From positions 31,740,160 to 31,804,159 of the forward strand of contig NC_068978.1 of the NCBI RefSeq assembly GCF_016808095.1: 64,000 nt of DNA. Direction: 5' to 3'. Positions 48,314-60,344 of the stretch are shown here, piece by piece. The notes below the pieces were generated by a model. That model was not told the origin of the DNA. It did no database searches and saw nothing but the letters and a program-made list of their open reading frames with translations. How positions within the stretch are numbered: the stretch's first letter is position 1; every line of letters starts with the position of its first letter. A program made the translations under genes and the position numbers. Origin of the DNA: Vigna angularis. Lineage: Eukaryota > Streptophyta > Magnoliopsida > Fabales > Fabaceae.

Positions 48314-50512
48314 TGACATTAAACAAGCGCTTACTGGGAGGCAACCCAGCTTTCTAACCCTCTCTCTTTGTGTGATTTTGTTATTTGAGTGTGTTTTTAT
48401 TGTTTGAATTTGCTTTAGAATGTTTTGATTTGATTTTGTTATTTTGGAGCATGTTAGTTTCAATTGTAGTTTTTGTGTTGTTAATGGTTAACTAGTGTAA
48501 TGTTGAGTTTTATTGTGTATTGTTGTGTTTTAGAATTGTTCAATCTGTTTTTATGTGTTCTAGTGTGATTGTGTATGTTGTGAATGGTTATGTTGAGTTT
48601 AGGTATGTTTAAAGTGTAAAATTTGAAGCCTTGAGTTGTAGAAGAAATCTTTGGAAGTGTGCACCTAAATTGGCATTCTTGCACTCAATTTCAATCCTTA
48701 TGGATTTGATCAAGTTTGTATAGTGAAAACATGTTAATCTGGGCTGAATTGAGCATCAAGAAGTGCCAAATTCCAAAAATCGTAGGTGTAGTTGTGAAAT
48801 TCTGCAAATCTGCAATCTGGTATGGCGCTCCAGCGCGCTCAGCACGAATCCAGTTTTCTGGCATTCTGACCCATAGCTAGCTCCAGCGCCCTCTGCTTAG
48901 GGGCGCTCCAGCTAGCTCCAACCAGACCAGATTTTTCAGCAACTCTATTTTTCTCTTCTGCTTCAAATTTTTCATGCTCCAGGCTGTGTTTTGTGATTTT
49001 TCTTGTGTATTATGTGTGCGTTTGACCTTGTGAACTCATGATCATGTGATCTAATGATTGTTTGTTACAAATACATACATTGTGAGCTCACATTTGCAAA
49101 CTTTATTTTCAATCTTTTGTGCAGAAATGACTTCTTCATCCAACTCCAAGAGAATAAAAACAAACGCCGCCACAAAGTAGAGATGTCAACAGAGGAATAT
49201 GCGACCCAAGTAGCATGGCTTGGGGACCAACCCAATTTATTGGGGGAGGTGGTGCAGAAAATGAAGGAGTCTGACAATGAACTACAAATCATGAGTCACA
49301 GGACCTTTTTTTTTTGCTTTCTTTTACTTGGGTTACTAGTTAGCTTTTGTTTTTCAATTTTAGTTAAGTTGTTTTAGTTATCTGGCTTGATAGACTGTGC
49401 TGAACCATGATGCTTATGCTTGAATATGAAATGATTTTTGAGATGGTTCAAGTTAGTTCAAATTGTGGTTGCTTTCTTCATGAAAATTATGAGAATGCTC
49501 TATGTTTAATTGCGATCAATATTTATGGCAGTTGCTTCATGATGTTGTGGAACCTTGAGTTAATCTTGTGAGATGTTGTGCCTTATATTTTTCTTGTAAA
49601 TGCTATCATGTTAGATCACAATTGACTTTGCCTGAGTTTCTCTGAATTGAATCATTTGCTTGCTTGTTGGACATGATCAAGGTCATCTTACTCTTCTACC
49701 TCTTTCACATGTTCTAAGCCAAATTAGCCAATACTAACCCCCTCAACCTTAATGAAAGATGTCTTCCCTCTTTGAACCTCAAGTCTATTGAAAATTCCTT
49801 GATTTCCCTACCTTGAGCTTAATAGAGCAATCATTTGTACTACAGGAGAATGGTTTAAGTTTGGGGGAGTTTGTTTAGTATGGGTGTATTGAGAAAAATA
49901 GAAAAGTAATGAAAAAGAAGAAAGAAGAAGAAGAGGAAGAAAAATGAATTCTTTGAAAAAGAATTGGGAAATGAGTTGATAAGTGGTTTATCCAATTGTG
50001 AAGCAAAGAGAGAGACTAATAGAATATCATGAAGTAAATTATTTTATCTCTTAAGCTCAAGGTGCTTATTATTCAGAAAAACCATGTTTCTTTCTTAGCC
50101 CAACCTCAATACAAGCCAATCAAAGTCCTTGTGATGATAACTTGCTTGTGAATGTGTTTAATTCGGTTGAAACGAAGGGCAAAGTTGATGTGTGTGACAT
50201 TGTGATAGTAGAGTGATAGATACACATCCTTATACACTAGAGCATTAAAGTAAAACACTATCTTGAGTGAGGATTGGTTCTACAAAATTCAGTAAAGCAT
50301 TCTGCCATGATTGTTGATCTCTTATAAACTGTGACATTTGATTGATTCAATGTATTGTGAGCACCACAGTGGAAGACTAATTTGTTATACATTTCCAGTT
50401 GTTTCAAGTTAAGCAAGCATTGTGAATTCGGTTGTGCTTTTGAAAATTTTGTTGTGTTAAAGACAGATACCTTTTGCTTGAGGACAAGCAAGGTTCTAAG
50501 TTTGGGGGTATT
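48314..50512 (+). other. 3' non-coding part of the Athila-like element
   Basis: 2.2 kb without a credible long frame. AAGCGCTTACTGGGAGGCAA just after the ORF resembles a word common downstream of pol in Athila-type elements. An ATG at 49127 starts a short MTSSSNSKRIKTNAATK frame, possibly the relic of the Athila third (env-like) ORF. A purine-rich tract ends at 50510. Confidence 0.6.
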
Positions 50513-52015
50513 TGATAATGCTAATTTTTACCACTATCTAAGCATCATTTTAGTAGCAAAATCAACTCCTTTATAACTTATAACTTGTTAAATCCTTTTC
50601 TTTTGTCTTGTTTTCTAAATAATTGTATCTTTGGCTACTTTGATGTGCTTTCATCAATAATCCCTTATTTTGTAGCTAATAATGAGCTTGGAAGAGTCTC
50701 CAATAATGTCTAAAGCTGAACCAAGCATGAGAAGCAAGCAGATCTGCAGAAAAAGTGAAAATGATGCAGTGCTGAAAAGTCAGGCCCAAGCCCCCCCTGC
50801 TGAGGGGCGCCCAAGCGCGACTGGACCAGGGCCAGTTTCTGCACAGAAAAGTGACCAGGTGCCAGTTTTGTGTGCTGGTCAGGCCCAAGCCCCCCCTGGC
50901 TGAGGGGCGCCCAAGCGCGACTGCACCAGGGCCAGTTTCTGCACAGAAAAGTGACCAGGTGCCAGTTTTGTGTGCTGGTCGCGCCCGGGCGTGAAAAAGG
51001 GGCGCCCGGGCGCGACTTTTTGCGAGAAGCTTGCGCCCGGGCGTGAGAAATGGGGCGCCCAAGCGCGACTTTTTCCGAGAGGCTCGCGCCCGAGCGCGAC
51101 TGAGAGGGCGCCCGGGCGCGACTTTTGCTGATGTGTCAGATCTAGCTTATTTAACCCTAAAACGCGAAGGGGTTGGGATCTTTGGCTGCCCAAACACGAT
51201 TTCTCTCAATTGGAGCTCTTAGAGGCGAGCTAGGAGCTGTGGAAACAGTCCTTCTTCAACCTTGGGTCTTCCTCCTTCTTCCATTTCCACCATTGTTGTA
51301 AGCTTGAGCTCTCCATTCATGGAGAGCTAGTTTCATTATTGTTGGGGGATTGATGTAGCCACTGAAATCTTATGTAAACCACTATGTTTTGAATGAATTT
51401 ATGCCTCTTTCATTGATTGTTAGTGTTTAATTCCTTTTCTTAATGCTTGTTGTGAAATTGCTACCCATTACATGATTTTAGGGTTTGCTTGATATTGGAA
51501 AATGTTGGGTAAATCTGGACTTGGATTAAACACCTAAAGGAAATAGTATCTAGGAATAGAGCTAGGACCTTTGGTTGTCTTAAGATCTCAATTCTTAATG
51601 CAGAAATAATTGTTAGGTTTTCCAAGGGATTGGAACCTAATAAGGAAGTCTAGGCTCTCTCTACCAAGGAATTGGGTTTGAGTAATTTAGTAGATTGACA
51701 TTGGCATATTAATGAAGAGGAAGTGATTTTCTATACATAAGAGTGAAGTAGGTGAAATCATACCCCCAACAATACCATTTCATGTCATTTCTAATCTTTC
51801 CATTTCCTAGTGTTTGAGTATCTAAGATCACTTTTATCAATTATGTTTCATGTTTACTTTAATTGCACAAAAACACAAATTATGAAGCATTCTTTAGTCT
51901 AAGTTAGTTGGAAATTATACGATTGTTTGGTGACACGAGTCTCTTGGGAAACGATATCCGGTCTTACCGGTTTTATTACTTAGAACGATTTGGTACACTT
52001 GCCAGAAAGTTAACA
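50513..52015 (+). repeat. Right LTR of the Athila-like element
   Basis: 1,503 bases, nearly identical to the left LTR. It is followed by GTGGT, the second copy of the target duplication. Confidence 0.95.
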
Positions 52016-52020
52016 GTGGT

Positions 52021-52229
52021 AGATAAGTTAGATTGAATGCATATTTATTGCTATCCCTTGAGAAAAGCCATTGCTCTGAAACTGACTTTGGCATCGGAGA
52101 ATCTTTTGTAGGTCTCCACCCCTCTGGATCAAGAGGAAAGATAAAGTTCAAGAAGAAGATCTGCCGCTGAGACAAGATCGAAGGAGAACTGGAAGGTTTA
52201 GAACCGCACAGCCCTACATATCCGAAACA
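52021..52229 (+). repeat. Tat 5' LTR, second part (R-U5)
   Basis: Continues the Tat LTR after the Athila-like insertion and ends CGAAACA two bases before the primer site. Confidence 0.75.
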
Positions 52230-52231
52230 TT

Positions 52232-52248
52232 TGGCGCCCACCGTGGGG
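52232..52248 (+). other. Primer binding site of the Tat element
   Basis: TGGCGCCCACCGTGGGG two bases after the LTR end; TGG pairs with a tRNA 3' CCA. I do not assign the tRNA species. Confidence 0.75.
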
Positions 52249-52269
52249 CCGTGTGATTTAAAAAACCCA

Positions 52270-53967
52270 ATGGTGACCACGAGAAACATGAGCATGGACG
52301 ATCCCGCTGAGATGATGCGCATGCTACAACAAAAAATGGACGAGATGCAGCAACGTCACGAAGAAGAGATGGCGGCCGTAAAGGCCGACTGCGAAGCCCG
52401 GATAGCTCGGGAGATTGGGCGGATGGACGGGGGAGAGTGAGTGAAGGATAAAGGAAAGGGGGTGGAAGGAGAACGCCCGCCCCCAGATACCGAGGGCGAT
52501 AAGACTTAGAGGCCTTCCGGATCAGAGGCAGAAGAAAGCAAGGCTAAATCGGTGCATGCGGAGAGCGCTGCCGAGGACGGGCGGATGGTAGTCAAGTCGG
52601 AGCCTTCATCCACTTTACTACTTCCATTCACCCAGAACATAATGAACGTCCAAATCTCGAAGCAATTCATGGCTCCACAGTTCAAAATGTATAACGGGAC
52701 GACAGATCCGGCGTCCCATGTCCAGACGTTCTCGAACGCCATGGCGTTCTGAACGGGCAATGACGCCATTTGGTGCCGAGCGTTCTCGCTCTCACTAGAG
52801 GAAGAAGCTTTGGTATGGTTTAACACCCTCCCCCCCAATTCAATAGAAAACTTTACCGGCTTAAAGCAACTATTCATTAAATAATTTGCGGCCAGTAGTA
52901 CCCAAGACCTGACCGTATTCGAATTGATGACTCTCAAACAGGGGAAGGACGAAGCGTTGCGATCATTCATGGACCAGTATCAGAAGACGGTCCGGCGCGT
53001 GAAAAGTCTGACCCCAGAGCTCGCCCTTCACTACATCCTGCCGGCTCTAAAGCCGGGACCGTTTAAGGATAGCGTCTGCAGGCGAGTGCCCAAAACGATG
53101 GAAGAGTTGAGGGAACGGGCTGCAGATGAGATAAGGGTGGAGGAGATGAAGCTCTCCTACAAAAGAGAAAATCAAGAAGCCAGGGAAGCAAAGGCGGACG
53201 GTAATAAGCCCGTTTCGTCCACCGGAAAAACGTCTGGTCCTAGACCCAGAGAGCAGAGAAAGGGACCTCGCTTCCCACAGTACACACCTCTGAACGCCTC
53301 GAGGGAGAAAATTCTCCGAGAGGCCTTGAGTGCGGAATTGATACCGGAGTGGGAAGCGAACCCGACTCCGAAGAATGCTGATTGGAGCAAACACTGTGCG
53401 TACCATAAAAATATGGGTCATACCACCGAGGATTGCTGGACCCTCCGGGATAAGATAGAAGAGCTCATCGGGGCGGGAAAGCTTAAAAAATACGTACGTG
53501 AGGAGCACCCGCCGCAATCAACCGAACGACCTGCTCAAAGGTCGACGTACCGAAAGGAGAAACCGAGGAGCGCGCGAGCGGAACGACCCCGCTCAGAGAG
53601 GCGACCAAGCCGAAGTCGAAGCCGCAGCCGTGAACTTCCCTTGAGGGGACATATCAACACTATTTCCGGAGGATTCGCGGGAGGAGGATCGTCTTCCTCC
53701 GCCCGTAAACGACATGTTCGGGCCCTCCAATCCGTGCATTTAGTGGACAAGCCACGCCGATCCATGCCACCCATCACCTTTTCGGACGAGGACTTTCACA
53801 CCCCTGATCCTGACCAGGACGACCCGATGGTCATAACGGCAGAGATAGCCCGGTATGGGATCAGTAAGGTTCTGGTTGACCAAGGAAGCTCGGTCAACAT
53901 CCTCTATTGGAAGACCTTCCTGCAGATGGATATCTCGGAGGATCTCATCGTCCCTTATGATGGGTAG
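52270..53967 (+). pseudogene. Gag and start of protease of the Tat element, five stops
   Basis: The frame from the ATG at 52270 is closed by stops at 52438, 52507, 52750, 52882 and 53965, yet remains in one register, so these are point nonsense changes, not frameshifts. Visible parts are a coiled acidic N-terminus, the Gag core (FKMYNGTTDPASHVQTF, EEEALVWFNTLPPNSIENF, LKQGKDEALRSFMDQYQ), a zinc-finger-like CAYHKNMGHTTEDC, an R/S-rich stretch, and the protease start VLVDQGSSVNILY (Asp near 53877). The last stop falls inside the protease. The protein cannot be made intact. Confidence 0.9.
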
Positions 53968-56900
53968 ATAGTGGGCTTCGCGGGAGAAAGGGTCGACACC
54001 AGGGGATACGTGGAATTGAGAACAAGGTTGGGAACCGGACGCTCCAGCGAGGAGAAAAGGGTCCGATACCTGCTGGTAGAGGCCAACACGTCGTACAACG
54101 TACTGCTCGGAAGGCCATGTCTTAACGCGTTTGGGGCGATCGTCTCTACTCCTCACCTCACGATGAAGTACCCCTCCGAAAAGGGAACAATCTGCACGGT
54201 CTGGGCGGACCAGAAGACGGCGCGAGAGTGTTATGCGGCGGGGTTAAAGTTGCACGCCCGACCAATGAAGAGACGGGCGGCCGGCTCTGAGGTGGCCATG
54301 GCGGACCTCGACCCAAGGACGAATACTGAGGATCGTCTGGAGCCTATTGGAGAAACCCAACCTATCTTGATAGGAAGGGAGCCCGCCCAGACCACCCTCA
54401 TCGCCCGGGAGCTGAACCCGGAGGTGGAGAAGGAGCTGAGGGCATTCCTATGGAAAAACCGGGATCTGTTTGCATGGACGTCAGCGGATATGCCGGGCAT
54501 CCATCCCGCGGTGATGTGCCACAAGCTCTCCCTTTTCCAGAACGCCCGCCCAGTCGCACAGAAAAAGAGAAGAATGGGCGAGGAAAAACGGCAAGCTGTC
54601 GAGGAGGAAGTAGGAAAGCTGAAGAAGGCTGGTTTTGTTCGGGAAGTCACGTACACCACGTGGCTGGCTAACGTGGTCATGGTAAAAAAGGCCAATGGAA
54701 AGTGGCGCATGTGCACAGACTACACGGACCTGAACAAAGCCTGCCCGAAAGATTCGCACCCCCTACCCAGTATAGACGCCCTAGTGGACGGCGCTTCTGG
54801 GCATCGGGTACTAAGCTTCCTAGATGCATATTCCGGGTACAACCAGATACCCATGTATGGGCCGGACGTCGAGAAGACGACGTTCATAACGGAGAAGTCC
54901 AACTTCTGTTACGAAGTCATGTCGTTCGGTCTGAAGAATGCCGGGGCGACGTATCAGCGCCTGATGGACAGGATTTTCCGAGACCAGATAGGCCGGTGCA
55001 TGGACGTATACGTCGATGACATGGTCGTCCGGTCCGCGGATGGAGAGGGACACCTCAGAGACCTTGAGGAGGTGTTCCGACAAGTTAGGAAGTTCGGCAT
55101 GCGCCTAAACCCCGCCAAATGTACATTTGGGGTAGCGGCCGGAAAGTTCTTGGGCTTCATGTTAACATCCCGGGGGATCGAGGCCAACCCGGACAAGTGC
55201 GAAGCGATACTGCAAATGCCAAGCCCGACCACTCTGAAAGAGATCCAAAGACTGGTCAGACGCCTCACCGCTTTGTCACGCTTTATCCCCAACCTGGCGG
55301 ATAGGATGAGGCCGGTCCTCCGGAAATTGAAAAAAGGGGGCGGCCCGACCTGGGACGACGAGTGCGAACAAGCGTTTCAGGACGTAAAAACAATCCTTGT
55401 TAACCCGCCGGTCATGAATCGCCCAGTCCCAGGAGGAGATCTGCACATCTTCCTAGGAGTGTCAGAGACGGCCATTAGTGCCGTGCTAATGCAAGAACGG
55501 CCTCAGCCGAGGTTAATTTATTTTGTGAGTCGCACGCTCCTCGACGCCGAAACCCGATACCAACGGGTAGAGAAGGTGGCCTTAGCTTTGCTGCACGCCT
55601 CCCGAAGGCTCCGGCCTTACTTCCAAAGCCATCAGGTGATAGTCAGGACCGATTTCCCTATCTCCAAGATCCTAAGGAAGCCGGACTTGGCCGGACGGAT
55701 GGTTGCCTGGGCGGTTGAGCTTTCAGAGTTCGGTTTGCGATATGAACCGAGAGGATCGGTCAAGGGCCAACACTTAGCAGATTTCGCGGCCGAGTTACCA
55801 CCGTCCAGTCAGGACGAGTGGAGTTTGTATGTGGACGGAGCGTCCGGTCGATCGGTCAGCGGGGCCGACATCGTACTCGAGGGCCCCAACGGATTCTTAC
55901 TGGAGCATTCCTTGATCTTCAAATTCAAGGTATCCAACAATCAGGCCGAGTATGAGGCCTTAGTGGCCGGTCTCGAGCTGGCGAAAGACATGGGAGCCAG
56001 AAGAATCACCTGCCGGACGGACTCAGAGCTGGTTGTGGGACAGATGAATGACAACTTCCAAGTTCGCGAGGAGCGTTTATTAAGATACTTCCAGCGAGCA
56101 ACGGACCTCGCGAAAGCATTTGATAAGTTGGACATACAGCACATTCCCAGGGAACAAAACACACGGGCGGACATATTGTCCAAGCTTAGTTCGGGAAAGG
56201 AGAAGGGGCAGTTAACCACTGTCGTGAGGCAGGTTCTACTCCAGCCTTCAGTTGAATGTTCAGCGGTGTCCGACGGAGGAAAAGATTGGAGAGCGGAAAT
56301 CCGAGAAATCATGACCCGCCAGGATGAAGGGCGGACGGTAGGACCAAGGGAGGCTAAGAAGGTCGCCCGATATCTCGAGGTGGGAGACGACCTGTATCGC
56401 AGAGGATTCTCCTTCCCTCTCCTTAAATGCTTGGGAGAGGCAGAGGCACTTTACGTTATGGACGAACTCCATAATGGCATTTGCGGTCTTCACACAGGAT
56501 GGCGAGCATTAAAAGCCCGGATACTGAGGGCCGGATATTACTGGCCTACTGTGGAAGCCGACACACGAACGTTCGTCCAAAAATGCGTTCGCTGCCAAGA
56601 GCACTCCAACAACTCCCACCTACCGCCACACGCCCTCCACTCAATGGCATCCCCGTGGCCGTTTGCCCAATGGGGTATGGATATCGTTGGACCGTTACCC
56701 TTGGGACAGGCGCAGAAGAAGTTCCTCCTGGTGGCGGTGGATTACTTCACGAAATGGATAGAAGCCGAGCCCCTGGCAACCATTACAGCCGCCCAAGTCC
56801 AGAAGTTTTGCTGGAAATTGGTATGTCGTTTCGGCCTCCCTCGGTCGATCATCACAGATAACGGCCGACAGTTCATTGACAAGAAACTGGCCGAATTCTT

Positions 56901-57513
56901 CAAAGGGTTGGGGATTAAGCACGTCACCAGCTCGGTCGAACACCCCCAGACGAATGGACAAGCGGAAGCAATGAATAAGACCATAGTCTCGGAGCTTAAA
57001 CGGCGACTAGGAGAAAAGAAGGGAGCGTGGGTGGACGAGTTACCCGAGGTCCTATGGGCATACAGATGCACGTCCCATGGAACCACTGGTGAAACACCTT
57101 TCAACTTAACCTATGGCACTGACGCCATGTTACCAGTCGAACTGGGGGAGCCGTCCCTTAGGCGTCGAGTCGATGACCTGAACCTCAACGACCAAGAGCT
57201 GAGGATCGAATTGGACTCCCTGGATGAACGACGAGACCGGGCCGCATTGAGGGCCGAAGCCTGCAAGCGCATGGTTGAAAGAAAGTACAACTCCAAGATC
57301 CGGCCAAGAAGCTTCCAGGAGGGGGATCTAGTATGGAGAAAAGCAGGGGACGCCCGCCGAAACCCAGCCCACGGAAAGTTTGCAGCAAAGTGGGAAGGGC
57401 CGTTCCGCGTAGGGGAGACCCTGGGAAACGGGGCTTACAGGCTACAACGCATGAACGAACATCCGATCCCCAACACCTGGAACGCCACGCACTTAAAGTT
57501 TTACTTCAGTTAA
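53968..57513 (+). pseudogene. Protease end, RT, double RNase H and integrase of the Tat element
   Basis: Open for about 1,180 codons after the stop at 53965. In order there are the protease end (NVLLGRPCLNAFGAI), reverse transcriptase with YVDDM at 55009-55023, a first RNase H-like part with a weak active site, a second (archaeal-type) RNase H (VDGAS, QAEYEALVAGLELA, RTDSEL, NTRADILSKL), and integrase with an HHCC finger (H..H..CVRCQEH), core D (MDIVGP), D (ITDNG) and E (NGQAEAMNKT). The catalytic residues I can check are present. No start of its own is expected because it is normally made as part of gag-pol; the upstream stops silence it. The double RNase H is the Tat hallmark. Confidence 0.92.
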
Positions 57514-57597
57514 TGAATCGATGTATTACACCCCCATGATTAATGAATCAAGATGTCCATTTTTCTCCTATGAAACTAACTCCATTTTGTAGATTTC

Positions 57598-58090
57598 TAA
57601 AAGAGTGTTCCAAAGAGAACGACTCTCAGCTTGGCCGGGCATCAAAGCGAAGGGCCGCCCATCCTAGTAAGACCAAGCTGGTGAAAAAGAGTGTTCCAAA
57701 GAGAACGACTCTCAGCTTGGCCGGGCATCAAAGCGAAGGGCCGCCCATCCCAGTAAGACCAAGCTGGTGAAAAAGAGTGTTCCAAAGAGAACGACTCTCA
57801 GCTTGGCCGGGCATCAAAGCGAAGGGCCGCCCATCCCAGTAAGACCAAGCTGGTGAAAAAGAGTGTTCCAAAGAGAACGACTCTCAGCTTGGCCGGGCAT
57901 CAAAGCGAAGGGTCGCCCATCCCAGTAAGACCAAGCTGGTGAAAAAGAGTGTTCCAAAGAGAACGACTCTCAGCTTGGCCGGGCATCAAAGCGAAGGGCC
58001 GCCCATCCCAGTAAGACCAAGCTGGTGAAAAAGAGTGTTCCAAAGAGAACGACTCTCAGCTTGGCCGGGCATTAAAGCGAAGGGTCGTCC
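57598..58090. repeat. 86-bp tandem array (about 6 copies) after pol
   Basis: AGAGTGTTCCAAAGAGAACG recurs every 86 bases, with GTGTTCC at 57605, 57691, 57777, 57863, 57949 and 58035. Units differ at only one or two bases. Each holds an imperfect hairpin (AGAGTGTTCC...AGAACGACTCT, and CAGCTTGG...CCAAGCTGG). Confidence 0.95.
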
Positions 58091-58319
58091 GCCCGGGAAA
58101 AGCAAGAGCAATCCCCACCCCGGCCGGCCCATTATTAAAACTTGACAAGAGTAAAGCCGCATAAAAAGACATGCAAAATTAGAAAGATAAATGTGTATTA
58201 ATCATTTGCGCAGAAAGGCGCCAAGATTTACAAAAAGACCGCCCGCCCAACAGCTGGACAACCCCAGACGTTGGACGGACTGTCGAAAGATACACGTCCA
58301 AAAAATTCAAAGAGAAATC

Positions 58320-60344
58320 CTAATTCTTGCCCCCGCCAGCGGCCTCCGCAGTCGGCTCGTTCTCCTCGGCGGCATTCAAATCCACGAGGACGCCATTAAA
58401 AACGTCCTTCTCTATATCCACGCCAAGAGCAAAGGGATCCTGGACGCCCGCCAGAAGAGTCACTTGACGAAGGGCTTTGTTGAAGCCCTCCTCATGTTCA
58501 AACAAGATGGTGGACTCCAACTCGGCAATTTGCTCCTTGGCCTTAGCCACTTCAAGAGTGAGCTCCTCATTAGCCCTGGCCCGGCACGATTCGGCCTCCT
58601 TTACGCGGGTTACCTCCGCCTCCAGCAGATCGATTTTCTGGCGACTCTCTTCCGCCAAGCGCTCCTGCTCGATCCGGGCGGCTGCCAACCTTTCGGCGGA
58701 CTCCCTGTTGGTTTTCGCTAGGTCGGCCTCCAGCTGCTCGATCCTCTTATCATATTCATCTTGGTTGAGGACCATCTCTTCCAAAGTCACCTGAAGGGAG
58801 GCTGCGTTTTTCTTCTCCCTGTCAAGCTCGGCCCGGACCTCCGCCACTCCAGGGCGGTCAGCAAAGTTCCTCAAATACCACGCTAGAGCGGACGTCCGGG
58901 TAGACATCTCTAGCATGGCATTGGTTAGCTCCAGCTCGGAGAGGGGTTCAATGAGCGCCCGTTGAGAAGAGCTCATGTGGAATTTTGTCCGGTCGCTCAT
59001 GCTGAAGTCCGGGCTGAAAACGCCGCCAGGTAGGGGGACGGCCAATACCCTCTCCCGATCCTTCTCTTTGCCCTTGTCCTTCCGGGCCTTCTTTGAAGCT
59101 GACCGAGACGAAGAACCCTCTTTGTCTTTGCGTCCCTCAGCAGTAGGATCTTTTCTCTTTCGAGTAGGATCCGCGGAAGTCATGGCCGCCCCAGAGGTTG
59201 GACCTACCTGAACGGCCGCCAATTCAGGTGGGAGGCTAGAACCCGAAACCTTCACGCCTGAACCCCCGGCCTTATCAGTGGGGGGGACCCGTCCAGTCGA
59301 AGCGCCGGCAGGAGGCGGGCGCGGCACCTTTGGAACACTGGTTGGCCGGGCGGTTGACGAGCTGGCCCCGGATTTCTTTCTGATGGTGAGGAAGTTGGAT
59401 TTGCGGGGGCCCGGAGTCGTCATTAGTTCTGCAAAAAACAAAGAAATTCAGAAAAATTAACGTCAGTATGCGAAAAACGAGCACACCTAATGTGACAAGA
59501 CCATACCGAACGCCTTTGGTCCACAATCCTCAAGACTAAGGCATTCAACTAAGTGACGGGCGGAGATCCGGCGGGGGAGGGTGTTAATGGTACGCACGGC
59601 CTCTAGGTCGCGTGCTGTCAAATCCCCGATAGAATTCGCCCTTATGCGCCGAGGGTCCCTCGTCCAATAGAAGGGGAACAACGGCCTCCCTTCACCATCG
59701 GAAAATTCGTGGAGGCCGGCTTTGTCAACGATTATTTTAAAATAATGTTGCTTAAAATTTTTGAAGGAGTCGGAGAAGGGGCGGAAAAGGGTCCTGTCCC
59801 GCACCGACCTAAACGATACCCAACCGCCAGAAGGAGAAGGGCGGACTGCGAAATAATAAAAGAAGACCGGGATGGTGGGAGTGACACCTACTGCCGAACA
59901 CATCGCCATGAACGCCTGCACAGCCGCCCATGAATTGGGATGCAGCTGTGTGGGAGCCACATTAACTTCTCGAAGAACGGCCGTTTGAAATTCAGTAAAG
60001 GGCACCCGGATAAAAAGGTGGGTGAAGAAGGTCACGTACATGAAGAAGAAATCATATGGACTAGACCGCCCATCATGAAAGACCCTTTCGTTTAATAAAG
60101 TCACCCCGGCACGAATTAACTTCGAATCCTCCACATCCCGGACGATATGGGTATGGCGGACTCTCCATTCTAACTCCTTGCGATAAGCATAGCAGGAAGC
60201 ATACCGGCTGGGAACGACGGGTGCCAACTCAGATACCACTGTCCCTTGACCATCCGGCTCGAAGGGCGACCCGACTACGCGAATACCGCCTTTAAGCAGG
60301 AACAGTGCCACGCCGTGGAAGATACGGTCGTTGGTCAAGACCGG
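58320..60344 (-). pseudogene. Antisense ORF of the Tat element (gypsy-type transposase domain, coiled coil), N-terminus cut off
   Basis: Two reverse frames, 60344-59507 and 59428-58320, join over a 78-base intron with GT at 59506 and AG at 59429. A Glu codon spans the junction. The first exon (about 279 codons left) has the PF04195-type putative gypsy transposon domain (SSPYDFFFMYVTFFTHLFIR, LREVNVAPTQLHPNSWA, FYYFAVRPSPSGGWVSF). The second (about 369 codons) has a low-complexity basic S/K/R part, then a long coiled coil (about 59000-58450). Antisense ORFs in this place are known in Tat elements; their function is not established. The third element cuts it at 60345, so the start codon is outside the window and only TTG or other non-ATG codons head the remaining frame. 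Confidence 0.82.

Larger units (their letters stand above)
44047..52015 (+). mobile_element. Athila-like Ty3/gypsy element, young, gag-protease only
   Basis: LTRs at 44047-45602 and 50513-52015 both start TGATAATGC and end AAGTTAACA. The 5-base duplication GTGGT stands at 44042-44046 and 52016-52020. A tRNA-Asp-type primer site follows the left LTR, and a purine-rich TTTGGGGGTA precedes the right one. Between them is one long ORF (gag-protease). There is no reverse transcriptase, RNase H or integrase, so the 7,969-base element depends on enzymes from elsewhere. By eye the LTRs differ by three substitutions and one 53-base tandem unit, so insertion was recent. Confidence 0.95.
43168..60344 (+). 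mobile_element. Tat-lineage Ty3/gypsy retrotransposon, interrupted and 3' incomplete
   Basis: The order is 5' LTR (43168-44046 plus 52021-52229), primer site (52232), gag-protease-RT-RNase H-integrase in one frame (52270-57513), an 86-base tandem array, then an antisense spliced ORF. Two RNase H-like segments and an antisense ORF mark the Tat lineage. The LTR is split by the Athila-like element, and the antisense ORF is cut by a third element at 60345, so the 3' LTR is outside the window. Gag-pol has five in-frame stops. It is the oldest layer of the nest and cannot be autonomous. Confidence 0.9.

Noticed and set aside
54231..57388. Many reverse and shifted frames over the Tat pol
   Set aside because: Shadows of the real pol frame; no independent domain.
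57598..58090. CRISPR-like regular repeat
   Set aside because: The 86-base units are contiguous and near-identical with no variable spacers, in a plant retrotransposon.
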